Shown piece by piece: positions 51,139 to 59,352 of a stretch of DNA of 64,000 bases. Each line of letters begins with the position of its first letter. Positions within the stretch are counted from its first letter, which is position 1. The stretch covers positions 248,001 to 312,000 of the forward strand of contig NZ_VWWO01000002.1 of NCBI RefSeq assembly GCF_011752935.1. The letters run 5' to 3'. A model generated the notes under the pieces. It was given only the letters and a program-made list of their open reading frames with translations. It had not been told where the DNA came from and ran no database searches. The position numbers were made by a program, and so were the translations under genes. The DNA comes from Chitinophaga sp. Cy-1792 (GTDB lineage Bacteria > Bacteroidota > Bacteroidia > Chitinophagales > Chitinophagaceae).

Positions 51139-53379
51139 TTATCCTTTTACAGCACATTCAATGGTAAAGGTGGACCCTGTGCCGGAGGAATCCACTTCAA
51201 GTACGCCGTGCAGCATTTCTACGCGGCTCTGTATATTAGCCAGTCCGGCACCTTTCAGCGCCTGGAACTGCGATTTATCAAATCCCTTGCCATCATCTTC
51301 TACAATCAGGAAGATGCGGTCGTCCCGTTGCTGCAGCTGTACGAGTATCTCGCTGGCGCCGGCATGTTTTACGGCATTGTTCACCAGCTCCTGCATGATG
51401 CGGTATAGCGTCACCTGGCGACTATGTTCCATATCATTGCGGTAGTGATATATCTGGCAGGATACCGGCACGCCTGATTTCTTCAGGCCATTGCAGTATT
51501 CCCGGATAGCCTCTCCCAGACCATATTTCAGCAGTACTTCCGGCATCATACTGCGGGCAATGCGGCGCAGCTCATCTACGGCACTGTCCAGGTGGTGCAT
51601 GGTTTTATGTACAATGGTTTGCTGCGGAGATGCGGTTTCGGGCGCATTCAATGCGGAGAGCTCAATCTTCACGCCGGAGAGCAGGCCACCAAGCCCGTCG
51701 TGTAAGTCACGCGCCAGGCGGGTACGTTCCTGTTCCTGGCCTTCCAGCATGGCAGAAAGCACCGTCATGCGGTGTTCCTGGTTGATTTTGTCCAGCTCCA
51801 GGTCATGTAGCTTCTGTTTCTGCCGAAGGGCATTGGAGCGCTGTTTAAACGCATAGTACAACACCAGTGCCGAAAGAAACAGGGCAATGGTCAGGATGGA
51901 ATAGATCTTATTCAGTTTACGGTTATAGGCAAAACGCTCACTCATGGCCTTCAGCTCCTGTTCGCGCCTGGTGGTCTTGAAATTGGCGGCAGACAAAGCT
52001 TTCTGCTGTACTTCTGCTGCATATTTGGCATCCAGCAGGGCATTGTCTTTCACGATGGCGGCATAGCGGGCGGTCAGCAGGGCTTTGTCTTTCACACCGG
52101 AGAGGTAGCGGGCATGTATCAGCTCCCGGTTGCGCTGTTCGGCGATGAGCTTTATTTCCAGCAGGTTCTTTTCCTTTTTGGCCATCTCGTACCGCGCTTC
52201 CAGGTCTTTCGCTTTATTCATCTTATCTATATCAAACAATTCCTTATAGGTATTCATATATTGTTTGTAGTTAGATAAAGCCTTGGTAGTATCTTTCTTT
52301 TTCTCATATACTTCTGCCAGTCCGAGGTAAGACTGGGAGAGATTATAGCGGTCGTACAGCGGGTCTGCCAGGCTGGTTACTACGGCATTGTCATAGAGGT
52401 CTATGGCGTTATTGTAGTCGCCGTTGCTAAAGGCTTCATTGGCCAGGGTATTGTACACGCCGGCTTCTACGGCGTATTGTTTGGTCAGGCGTCCTTCCTC
52501 CAGGGCAATTTTATTGTAGTAGTTGATGCTATCCTGGTTGGCAGGTGTTTTAGGCATGTTTTCCTGGTAGATGTTGGCGATGCCGATGGCTGAGAAAGGA
52601 ATATCGCTGGGGGTGATGAGCCGTTGCCGGTTGGCACGCGCGATGTTCAGGGAGTACCGCATATAATAGAGGGCGGAGTCCAGCGCAGGGCGGTAGGTGT
52701 CGTTGTTGGTGCGGTAGAGGTTCAGGAAGTAGGCGCCTCGTTCCTGGGTGGCGCTGATCAGCTTTTCCAGCATGCCTAGCTTATAGGCGGCGTTAAGGGA
52801 GAGGCGGGTGTATTTTTCTACGTTGACGAGGTCGTACCATTTAAAGTAGATGCCTGCCAGTTCTGAATAGATGGTCTGGCAGTATTTCAGCCCGGATGGT
52901 TGGGATTCCATGATGTCCAGTGCCTGCTGCAGGGTATGTATGGCTTCCGTTTCTTTATGGCCCCTTGTTTCCAGCCATCCTTTCATGTACAGTACATATC
53001 CTTTGGTAATAACACTGTTAGAATGCCTGATGAAGTAGTTGGCGCTGTCCATACAGCGTCGGGTGGCTTCTTCGTCGCCCATGATATAGTAGGAGGCGGC
53101 GAGCATACCATACGTATGGGCGCGGTACATGCCATCTTTCATGGGGGCGGCCATGGCAATGGATTTGTAGAGGATGTCGATACCGTCGTCTTGGTTGGAA
53201 TTGAAGAATACCACTTGTCCGAGGCGGTCCATGGCGTCTATACGTTTATCCAGTGGCAGTTGGTGGTTGCCGGCGATTTTCCGCAGTGAATCCGCGAGGT
53301 ACTGGGCTGCGGCCCGTTCTGCCGTTAGTGGCAGCAGGAAGCAGCATAAGCATATGGTCAGGTATAATTGTCGCATCAT
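51139..53379 (-). CDS. TPR-containing NarX-type (HisKA_3) sensor histidine kinase
   Basis: 746 residues. Signal peptide (~1-26), TPR-like periplasmic region (~60-390), a long coiled coil with four 14-residue repeats at 421-476, one transmembrane helix (~493-511), then the HisKA_3 domain with His560 in LARDLHDGLGGLLSG and a HATPase_c domain with QELVNNAVKHAGA and VEDDGKGFD. The kinase phosphorylates the adjacent NarL-type regulator (5-bp gap). This periplasmic-TPR layout is common in Bacteroidota sensors of unknown signals. A -7 box lies only 11 bp before the first ATG, giving a very short leader. Confidence 0.93.
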   Translation of the reverse strand: MMRQLYLTICLCCFLLPLTAERAAAQYLADSLRKIAGNHQLPLDKRIDAMDRLGQVVFFNSNQDDGIDILYKSIAMAAPMKDGMYRAHTYGMLAASYYIMGDEEATRRCMDSANYFIRHSNSVITKGYVLYMKGWLETRGHKETEAIHTLQQALDIMESQPSGLKYCQTIYSELAGIYFKWYDLVNVEKYTRLSLNAAYKLGMLEKLISATQERGAYFLNLYRTNNDTYRPALDSALYYMRYSLNIARANRQRLITPSDIPFSAIGIANIYQENMPKTPANQDSINYYNKIALEEGRLTKQYAVEAGVYNTLANEAFSNGDYNNAIDLYDNAVVTSLADPLYDRYNLSQSYLGLAEVYEKKKDTTKALSNYKQYMNTYKELFDIDKMNKAKDLEARYEMAKKEKNLLEIKLIAEQRNRELIHARYLSGVKDKALLTARYAAIVKDNALLDAKYAAEVQQKALSAANFKTTRREQELKAMSERFAYNRKLNKIYSILTIALFLSALVLYYAFKQRSNALRQKQKLHDLELDKINQEHRMTVLSAMLEGQEQERTRLARDLHDGLGGLLSGVKIELSALNAPETASPQQTIVHKTMHHLDSAVDELRRIARSMMPEVLLKYGLGEAIREYCNGLKKSGVPVSCQIYHYRNDMEHSRQVTLYRIMQELVNNAVKHAGASEILVQLQQRDDRIFLIVEDDGKGFDKSQFQALKGAGLANIQSRVEMLHGVLEVDSSGTGSTFTIECAVKG

Positions 53380-53389
53380 ATAACAGTTG

Positions 53390-53397
53390 CAAAATTA
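53390..53397 (-). promoter_or_regulatory. -7 box for kinase/regulator operon
   Basis: Minus strand TAATTTTG, exact match, leaving only a few bases of leader before the ATG at 53379. Confidence 0.4.
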
Positions 53398-53457
53398 CTA
53401 TTGTCTGTGAATTAAAAATGGCTGATTTCAGGGATATCGTCTCCCTGGTGCCGGGAG

Positions 53458-53465
53458 TACTTTTG
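53458..53465 (+). promoter_or_regulatory. -7 box for small lipoprotein gene
   Basis: TACTTTTG, exact TAnnTTTG match, 26 bp before the ATG at 53492. Confidence 0.6.
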
Positions 53466-53491
53466 CTTTGTCTAAACGAAAAACTAAAGAA

Positions 53492-53983
53492 ATGAAACGA
53501 GTAAATGCTATTCCTGCCCTTTTGTTTGCTGCTATAGTGGCGGTATGCCTTTCCAGCTGCGGCGCTGTGCAGAACCCCGTAGAGTATAACAATAAGCTGA
53601 TGATGGTAGTGAATGATAACGAGAAGAGCATGAACGAAATGAATACTGCCATGGCGGGCCAGGACTACTCTAAAGCAGAAGTGGTGCGCAAATCCTGGGC
53701 GGAAAAGCTGGATAAATCCATCAGCGAAGTAGATAAAATGGAAGACCTCAAAGAAGATGAGGGCTTGAAGGCGGCAGTGGTAAAAGGTTTGAAAGGTTAT
53801 CAGCAAATTGCGGCTACAGATTATAAAAATTTGATAGAGCTGCGCAACAGGGAGAAGTCGGGCGATGCCACCGTGCAGTTGCAGATCCAGGCTTCCCTGA
53901 CAAAAATCAACAATGGTTTTGATGCCATTGCAGGCACAATCAACAAAGCTTCGAACGATTTCGAAAAAAAATACAACAAGTAA
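53492..53983 (+). CDS. Small helical lipoprotein, LIC11966-like
   Basis: 163 residues from the ATG at 53492; an upstream TTG (53468) would spoil the signal peptide. Lipobox LSSC (Cys23), then NPVEYNNKL and a four-helix, charged body to the end. The NPVEYN start and size recall LIC11966-type surface lipoproteins, whose function is unknown. A clear promoter box lies just upstream and a terminator just downstream, so it is a monocistronic gene. Confidence 0.78.
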   Translation: MKRVNAIPALLFAAIVAVCLSSCGAVQNPVEYNNKLMMVVNDNEKSMNEMNTAMAGQDYSKAEVVRKSWAEKLDKSISEVDKMEDLKEDEGLKAAVVKGLKGYQQIAATDYKNLIELRNREKSGDATVQLQIQASLTKINNGFDAIAGTINKASNDFEKKYNK

Positions 53984-54014
53984 GCATGTCCGGTGGACAT
54001 AGGGGTTAGAATCG

Positions 54015-54044
54015 GGGTCTCTTTCTGGAGACCCTTTTTTATTT
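54015..54044 (+). terminator. Terminator after small lipoprotein gene
   Basis: Perfect 7-bp stem GGGTCTC/GAGACCC with a 6-nt loop, followed by TTTTTTATTTT. Confidence 0.88.
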
Positions 54045-54149
54045 TCCGGGCCTGCGGTAGCTTCCCCTTCCGCTGCAGTCCGGTGTTTAGGGACACTTTC
54101 ATCCCCGGTAGAAGGAAGGTTTCGCTCTTCTCCCGGGTTGGGCGCATCA

Positions 54150-54500
54150 GCAGCATTCCCACAATTTTCCTGGGCTGGGCGTCTTTTATACACAGCAGCA
54201 TTCCCGCTATTCTCTAGGGTTTCTTTACGCTGCAGTGGCAGCATTCCCGCAATTTTCCTGGATTGGGCGTCTTTTATACGCAGTAGCATTCCCACTATTC
54301 TCTATGGTTTCTTTTCGCTGCAGTGGCAGCATTCCCGCAATTTTGCAGGTTTTGGCGTCTTTTATACACAGCAGCATTCCCGTTATTCTCTAGGGGCTGT
54401 TGGTTACTTTTCGCTGCTGTGGCAGCATTCCCTCAATTTTCCCGAGTTGGGCGGCTTTATATGCAGTAGCGAAATCATTCCCCCGCTATTTATCGGGGGC
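54150..54500. repeat. 88-bp tandem repeat, about 3.6 units
   Basis: Units begin at 54150, 54238, 54326 and 54422, each opening GCAGCATTCCC. Within each unit a CAGCATTCCC-type half-repeat recurs about 48 bp later, followed by ATTCTCTA. The units differ at a modest number of positions; the last is longer and degenerate. Confidence 0.85.
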
Positions 54501-54502
54501 TT

Positions 54503-54537
54503 GGGGGTAGCTTCCCTCCCAGGTGGAAGCTACCCCC
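54503..54537. terminator. Strong hairpin after the tandem repeat
   Basis: Perfect 13-bp stem GGGGGTAGCTTCC/GGAAGCTACCCCC with a 9-nt loop; no T-run on the plus strand, but the next hairpin's T-tract follows closely. Confidence 0.55.
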
Positions 54538-54584
54538 CTGATTTTTAAATCGCAATGCCGAAGGCATTGCGATTTAAAAATCAG
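54538..54584. repeat. Perfect 22-bp inverted repeat with GAA loop
   Basis: Arms of 22 bp at 54538-54559 and 54563-54584 are exact complements around a 3-nt GAA loop; the apex is GCC-GAA-GGC. The same apex occurs in the hairpin at 56128-56164. Confidence 0.85.
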
Positions 54585-54647
54585 TAACAAAACACAATCG
54601 GAACAAATATCGGATTCACTTGTAATACATAAAAACGTTACAACTTT

Positions 54648-55334
54648 ATGAAAGTGATATGTCATATGATCTCTTCGGTAGATGGAAAGATTAAGGTGAG
54701 CGACTGGGGCGAGGCGCTGTATAACAAATCTTTTTCCGGCTTATATGAAGAATGCCATAACTCCTACAGGGCAGAAGCCTGGCTGTGCGGCCGTGTTACG
54801 ATGAGTGAGTTTGCCAACGCAGAAACCCCGGTACATGAGCCTGTTACAGAAAAAGTGGAACGTATCGCATTTATCGCTGACCCCGGCGCGGATTCCTTTG
54901 CCATAGCGGCAGACTCCCACGGCAAGCTGGGCTGGAAATCCAACGAGATCGGCGGAGATCATATCATACAACTGCTGAGTGAGTCGGTAAGTGATGGTTA
55001 CCTGCTGTACCTCCAGAAAAGAAAAATATCCTATCTCTTCGCCGGCAAAGAAAAGCTGGACCTCGGACTGGCACTGAAAAAGCTAAAGGAACATTTCCCT
55101 ATCGATACTTTGATGGTAGAAGGTGGTGGTACTACTAACGGCACTATGTTACAGGCAGGCCTCATCGATGAGCTGAGTCTGCTCATCGCGCCGGTGGCCG
55201 ACGGTACTGCCGGCGGCAATACCATATTCGATGTCCCCGGACTTTTTTCCGCAGCACCGGGACATCACCTGAAGCTGCTCTCGTGTGAGAAGCTGGGAGA
55301 GGATGTGATATGGTTGAAGTATGCGTGTAAATAA
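54648..55334 (+). CDS. RibD C-terminal/dihydrofolate-reductase-like protein
   Basis: 228 residues. The N-terminal MISSVDGKI and CGRVTMSEF (~48-56) and the later TLMVEGGGTTNGTMLQAGLIDEL (~153-175) are the NADPH- and substrate-binding signatures of the RibD reductase/DHFR-like superfamily. Such proteins reduce a pteridine- or pyrimidine-like compound with NADPH. A free-standing form with no deaminase domain is common and usually not the riboflavin enzyme itself, so the substrate is open. It is a monocistronic gene with a very strong terminator after it. Confidence 0.9.
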   Translation: MKVICHMISSVDGKIKVSDWGEALYNKSFSGLYEECHNSYRAEAWLCGRVTMSEFANAETPVHEPVTEKVERIAFIADPGADSFAIAADSHGKLGWKSNEIGGDHIIQLLSESVSDGYLLYLQKRKISYLFAGKEKLDLGLALKKLKEHFPIDTLMVEGGGTTNGTMLQAGLIDELSLLIAPVADGTAGGNTIFDVPGLFSAAPGHHLKLLSCEKLGEDVIWLKYACK

Positions 55335-55337
55335 TTT

Positions 55338-55384
55338 AAAAAAGCAGAGGTCCCCGGTCATTGACCGGGGACCTCTGCTTTTTT
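55338..55384. terminator. Bidirectional terminator after the reductase gene
   Basis: A perfect 22-bp stem (arms 55338-55359 and 55363-55384) with A- and T-runs at the ends and a 3-nt loop. Confidence 0.9.
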
Positions 55385-55449
55385 ATCCAGTCCGGAAACG
55401 CCACTCCATGGTACAATAACGGGTTAGGATATATCGTTTTTATCTCCCT

Positions 55450-56112
55450 ATGAAATATATTATTTTATCCCTGGGAATACTGCTGTTATACGCTTGTAAT
55501 GAGCCTCCCAAACCGGAAGTAATCCTTCAGCCACCGCATACACGAACAATGGATATACAGTTGAAAGACACTTGCTTGGGTCTATTGACGATGGCAATCC
55601 CCGAAAGGTATGATACCTCCTTTTCCTGGACAGATTTCTCCGATTGTTACAGTTGTGGTTTTGAGAAATACAGATTACAGCCAGCAACATTACCGATTGA
55701 CAAGGAATCAGGATTTATATACTTCCATCAGCAGGCGGATTCCGTTGACAATATCACCATTGCCTATAGTCCTATTACAAAGTTTGATCATCCTTCCAGG
55801 CCGGACAGTGCTACCATAGTAAGGCATCATAAAGAATTTATAAGAAATCTGAGGCAAAGCTGTAAGGAAGAAGGTCTGGAGATGCCAGTTGATACGATGC
55901 TGCTTGTTAACCACCGGCTTATCTCCGTGGTGATTTATATGCCTGAAGAAAGGAAAGGGGTGCGCTGTGATAAGATAGAAGCCTATGTAAATATGGCTGG
56001 TTATGGTGCTTCCATCACTTACAATTTAAAATCAAAACCATCAGACACACTCCATGAGCATTTTGTTGATAGAACAATGTGTCTGATAAAGACCATCTGT
56101 ACAAAAGATTAG
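55450..56112 (+). CDS. Lipoprotein of unknown function
   Basis: 220 residues with lipobox LYAC (Cys16) followed by a proline-rich linker. A compact alpha/beta domain follows with several cysteines (in KDTCLGL, DCYSCGFEKY and RQSCKEEGLE), possibly disulfide-bonded. No family recognised. It is probably in the periplasm or outer membrane, and stands alone between strong terminators. Confidence 0.7.
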   Translation: MKYIILSLGILLLYACNEPPKPEVILQPPHTRTMDIQLKDTCLGLLTMAIPERYDTSFSWTDFSDCYSCGFEKYRLQPATLPIDKESGFIYFHQQADSVDNITIAYSPITKFDHPSRPDSATIVRHHKEFIRNLRQSCKEEGLEMPVDTMLLVNHRLISVVIYMPEERKGVRCDKIEAYVNMAGYGASITYNLKSKPSDTLHEHFVDRTMCLIKTICTKD

Positions 56113-56127
56113 TTAGTCATTCAGAGG

Positions 56128-56164
56128 TTTTAAAAGTTGCGGCCGAAGGCCGCAACTTTTAAAA
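56128..56164. terminator. Bidirectional terminator with GAA loop
   Basis: Perfect 17-bp stem (TTTTAAAAGTTGCGGCC and its complement) around GAA, between the convergent lipoprotein and rtcB genes. Confidence 0.85.
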
Positions 56165-56193
56165 AAATTCTTTGCGTGCTTTGCAGGAAATAC

Positions 56194-57615
56194 TTAATCC
56201 TCCGCACTACCGTCGTCGGCCATACGAACCACTTTCGGTGTAAACTGCGCTACCGAATGTACCAGCGCCTGCTGGGCTTCCATGATGGCGAAAATATCTT
56301 TATAGGCAAATGGTGCTTCATCTGTACCACCTCCAATCAGCGTTACGCCTTCCTGTGCCAGTTGGGCTTTCATCTCTGCGGGGCTGATGTTTTTATTGGC
56401 CTGTGTACGGCTCATTTGTCGGCCTGCCCCGTGGGAAGCTGAATTTACCGCTGCGGCAGCGCCTTTACCACGTACCAGGAAACCTGGTGTGGCCATAGAG
56501 CCCGGGATAATCCCCATGACACCTTCACCTGCCGGGGTGGCGCCTTTTCGGTGTACGATCACTTCTTCACCTTTCCATTGTTCTTTCCAGGCGAAGTTAT
56601 GGTGGTTTTCCACTTTGGCCAGTACCTGCGCACCCAATGCGGTGGCTATTTTCTGATGGATTACATCATGGCAGGCAGCGGCGTAGTCGCCGGCCAGTTC
56701 CATGGCCAGCCAGTAATCATTCCCTTCGGCACTGTTCAGGTCCAGCCAGGCGAGGTTTTTAGCCTCGTCAGGCAGCTTACAGATAGATTTGGCCAGCTGG
56801 GTATAATGGGCGGCCAGTATACCGCCAAATCCGCGGGAACCGCTATGTGTCAGCAGGGCCAGGTATTTTCCTTTAGGAATCCCCAGCGGAAGGTCGTCTG
56901 CCGGGAAGTCGATGTACCCGAATTCCACGAAGTGGTTACCACCGCCGGAGCTTCCCAGCTGTGCCCAGGCTTTATCTTTCAGGTTTTTGATGATAGGGTG
57001 TTCGGTGAATAGGTTATTTTCCAGCACAGCATGATCGGAGCGCTGGTCGGGCTTAAAGCCTGGGCCGGCGCCGAAATGGGTGTTATTCACCAGTACAGAC
57101 TGATACAGGTCTCGGTTATTTTCGAAATGGCTGACCGGTATATCCAGTACCGTTAATGCCATCCGGCAACCGATGTCGTTACCTACGCCGTAAGGGATAA
57201 CCACCCCGCGGGTAGCCAGTACACCGCCGATAGGCAGGGCATAGCCCTGGTGGGCGTCGGGCATTAAGGCACCGGCAACAGCTACCGGCAGCCGCATGGC
57301 GATATTCATCTGTTTGATGGCACCCTCGCCAATATTCTCACGGCCAAACACCGTATAGGCACCGGTTGTAGCATTTAATGGGATCACTGCATTATCGATG
57401 GCGCGCTGGGCTTCCAGCTGTAAAGCCTTTGCCAGCGGCCCGAATACGGCATGGTCTTCAAAAGCAGCAGGGGATTGCAGTATCTGCCGGAACTGAGCTG
57501 ACAGGTCGTCGCGGGTCAGGCCGGAAAGCCCTGTGGCGATGTTCAATGCTACGCCAATGGCACTGTTAGGAGTATATCCGATGGCGATTAAATCAGTTCC
57601 GTTAATTGTTGTCAT
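56194..57615 (-). CDS. rtcB: RtcB-family RNA ligase
   Basis: 473 residues from the ATG at 57615 (MTTINGTDLIAIGYTP); an upstream ATG adds only a poor leader. RtcB joins 2',3'-cyclic-phosphate and 5'-OH RNA ends using GTP and Mn2+. All family landmarks are present: GVGNDIGCRM with metal ligands Asp147 and Cys150, THFGAG, GSSGGGNHFVEFG, LTHSGSRGFG, VENHHNFAW, HRKGATPAGEG, IPGSM and SHGAGRQMSR. No archease or RtcA/RtcR gene is nearby, so it works alone, in RNA repair or splicing. Gene intact, single unit. Confidence 0.96.
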   Translation of the reverse strand: MTTINGTDLIAIGYTPNSAIGVALNIATGLSGLTRDDLSAQFRQILQSPAAFEDHAVFGPLAKALQLEAQRAIDNAVIPLNATTGAYTVFGRENIGEGAIKQMNIAMRLPVAVAGALMPDAHQGYALPIGGVLATRGVVIPYGVGNDIGCRMALTVLDIPVSHFENNRDLYQSVLVNNTHFGAGPGFKPDQRSDHAVLENNLFTEHPIIKNLKDKAWAQLGSSGGGNHFVEFGYIDFPADDLPLGIPKGKYLALLTHSGSRGFGGILAAHYTQLAKSICKLPDEAKNLAWLDLNSAEGNDYWLAMELAGDYAAACHDVIHQKIATALGAQVLAKVENHHNFAWKEQWKGEEVIVHRKGATPAGEGVMGIIPGSMATPGFLVRGKGAAAAVNSASHGAGRQMSRTQANKNISPAEMKAQLAQEGVTLIGGGTDEAPFAYKDIFAIMEAQQALVHSVAQFTPKVVRMADDGSAED

Positions 57616-57667
57616 AATTGTATGTTTTGGGTTATTGTCTGATGACATTACAAAGATGCAAATGCAC

Positions 57668-57703
57668 CTGCGCAGTCTTATTGCGCAGTTGATTTTTTTA
57701 TAG
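57668..57703 (+). terminator. Hairpin with T-run between rtcB and small membrane operon
   Basis: CTGCGCA/TGCGCAG 7-bp stem with a 7-nt loop, followed 4 nt later by seven T residues. What transcript it would end on the plus strand is unclear. Confidence 0.45.
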
Positions 57704-57822
57704 AAAGATGAGGAGCTGGATAAATAACCGGGAGAATTTTTCCATTGTTTTTTATAAATTTACCCGAACAGGGAATTCAGCCTGATGGCGGGTTTCCATT
57801 TAATCTATGCTAAACGGAGAAG

Positions 57823-57942
57823 ATGAAAAAGATGTTACGCTGGGCGTTGATCATAGGTAGCGCCGCCTGTATCGCCTATATTGGCTTTTTAATGTATGTT
57901 TATTTTTCTTTATCGGCAGCTTTTAGCGCCTTAGCTGGCTGA
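57823..57942 (+). CDS. Very small membrane protein
   Basis: 39 residues: a basic MKKMLRW start, then one hydrophobic helix to the end (IIGSAACIAYIGFLMYVYF). A purine-rich GGAGAAG sits directly before the ATG. The three genes after it on the same strand also encode small membrane proteins, separated by 21, 20 and -4 bp, so it is likely the first gene of that operon. Too short for a family call. Confidence 0.55.
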   Translation: MKKMLRWALIIGSAACIAYIGFLMYVYFSLSAAFSALAG

Positions 57943-57963
57943 CGATTAATCTAGCAAATCATA

Positions 57964-58218
57964 ATGCCTGAATTGTTGAAATACCACCGGGGATGGTGGG
58001 TACGGAGTGTTTTCTTTCTCCTGGTAGCGGGCGCAGGTCTGGTGTTGGGAATACCTATGATAATGAGACGGGTTACACCTTGCAGCGGAGACGGTTGTTT
58101 GATTATCTTCATCCCTATATTTGGCTGGTTGCTGGTGGTTATTGCAGGCATTATATGTTTTTATAGTGTCAGATATCTATGCCGATATTACCGTTTTAAG
58201 AAACGTGTTTCCCGATAA
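57964..58218 (+). CDS. Small two-helix membrane protein (tandem paralogue 1)
   Basis: 84 residues with helices at ~14-34 and ~45-67, a short CSGDGC loop between them and a basic C-terminal tail (RYYRFKKRVSR). It resembles the product of the next gene in layout and in the GWLLVVIAGIICFYSVRYL / GLLIGIPSGIALYNCIRYL segment, so the two are tandem duplicates. Function unknown; conceivably an immunity- or stress-type membrane protein. Confidence 0.6.
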   Translation: MPELLKYHRGWWVRSVFFLLVAGAGLVLGIPMIMRRVTPCSGDGCLIIFIPIFGWLLVVIAGIICFYSVRYLCRYYRFKKRVSR

Positions 58219-58238
58219 AAACGCTGTAAATCTATACT

Positions 58239-58520
58239 ATGAGCGCCCCCATTCAATGGCCATCTACTAAGTGGTTTCTCTATGTGTTCTTTACGTTGGT
58301 AGCCGCTATGGGCCTGCTGCTGGGACTTGTAGCATTTTTCGGTGCTTTCCGGATTCCTCCTCCGGCGCCCAAAGGTACGCATCAGATGCGCTGTGGGACA
58401 GGGATAATACCATTACTATTCATGGGTTTATTGATAGGTATTCCTTCAGGCATAGCATTGTATAACTGCATCAGATACCTGGTGAAAAATTTCCGGCTTA
58501 ACCAGGATACAACCGTATGA
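58239..58520 (+). CDS. Small two-helix membrane protein (tandem paralogue 2)
   Basis: 93 residues with helices at ~13-36 and ~55-77, a proline-rich loop with RCGTG between them, and a basic tail (KNFRLNQ). Paralogue of the preceding gene, 20 bp away. Its last codon overlaps the start of the 58517 gene by 4 bp (ATGA), which implies translational coupling. Confidence 0.6.
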   Translation: MSAPIQWPSTKWFLYVFFTLVAAMGLLLGLVAFFGAFRIPPPAPKGTHQMRCGTGIIPLLFMGLLIGIPSGIALYNCIRYLVKNFRLNQDTTV

Positions 58521-59251
58521 TTACTTCTATGACTTTTTTTCGCAGACCTCCCGTATGGCTGATGCTGCTCATAATGCTGACTGGTATTGTCCTTTGCGCT
58601 ATCGCCTGGCCAATGGACTATTACACCGACCAGGCAAAAATTGATGCCATTCAGCGAATGGATGTTGAGGTTAAAGATTACTATACGCTTGCAGATAGCC
58701 TGCGTACATCAAAAGCAATGTTGCTGGACCTTGGCACAGGTCTGATCAGTTTTTCAATAACGATGCTGTTCTTTTTTTACAAAAGACCCATTACCTCTTT
58801 CCGGGATATCCTGGGCCTGAAGGCTAATCCATACCGTCGCATGATATTGCATGCTAACCTGGTATGGCTGGCATTACTGCCGGCTTTGATTTGCTACCTC
58901 GATAAGAAAGGAAGCAGAGGCGATTTTGCGCCGGATGATGATATTGCCAATGCCTTAAGTGTTACTATTGGTGGATGTGCTATTATGTGCTTAATCCTGC
59001 CGCTGAACACTTTTCTCCTGGTATTGGAGGGGGAGCTGCGTTTGCCTGCGCCGCTTTTCTATCGGCCTGAAAAATATACCTTTAAACTCTTCTGCTGGGA
59101 AATATTCTTCGATAGTTTACTCTTACTGAATATCGCATCGCTGCTATTTTTTATCGTCGATGGTAATTATCTTGCCATCCCTGTCTGCCTGTATTTTACC
59201 TATATACTTTTACTATACAGAGCCGGAAAATTAAATATGAGCGCATCTTAA
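58517..59251 (+). CDS. Integral membrane protein of unknown function
   Basis: 244 residues, about five transmembrane helices (~11-30, 72-90, 113-130, 150-172, 198-235). A soluble loop (residues ~35-70) sits between the first two. It overlaps the upstream paralogue gene by 4 bp and is the last gene of the small-membrane-protein operon. A second ATG at codon 5 is possible. I cannot assign a family. Confidence 0.65.
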   Translation: MITSMTFFRRPPVWLMLLIMLTGIVLCAIAWPMDYYTDQAKIDAIQRMDVEVKDYYTLADSLRTSKAMLLDLGTGLISFSITMLFFFYKRPITSFRDILGLKANPYRRMILHANLVWLALLPALICYLDKKGSRGDFAPDDDIANALSVTIGGCAIMCLILPLNTFLLVLEGELRLPAPLFYRPEKYTFKLFCWEIFFDSLLLLNIASLLFFIVDGNYLAIPVCLYFTYILLLYRAGKLNMSAS

Positions 59252-59352
59252 TATATCCCCCGGATACGCGCCTGTATTGATTTTATTGCCTGAACTTTTC
59301 CATTCCGCGGGTTGTTTCCAATAAATTATACGGAAACCTAAACGCAAACGAT

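Larger units (their letters stand above)
53984..54647. other. Gene-free stretch with tandem repeats and hairpins
   Basis: 664 bp holding a terminator, an 88-bp tandem repeat block (54150-54500), and two strong hairpins (54503-54537 and 54538-54584). Open frames across it follow the repeat and do not look like genes. Confidence 0.6.

Noticed and set aside
57056..57615. RNA-repair operon with archease or RtcA/RtcR around rtcB
   Set aside because: Neighbouring genes are a lipoprotein and unrelated small membrane proteins; rtcB appears to be a single gene here.
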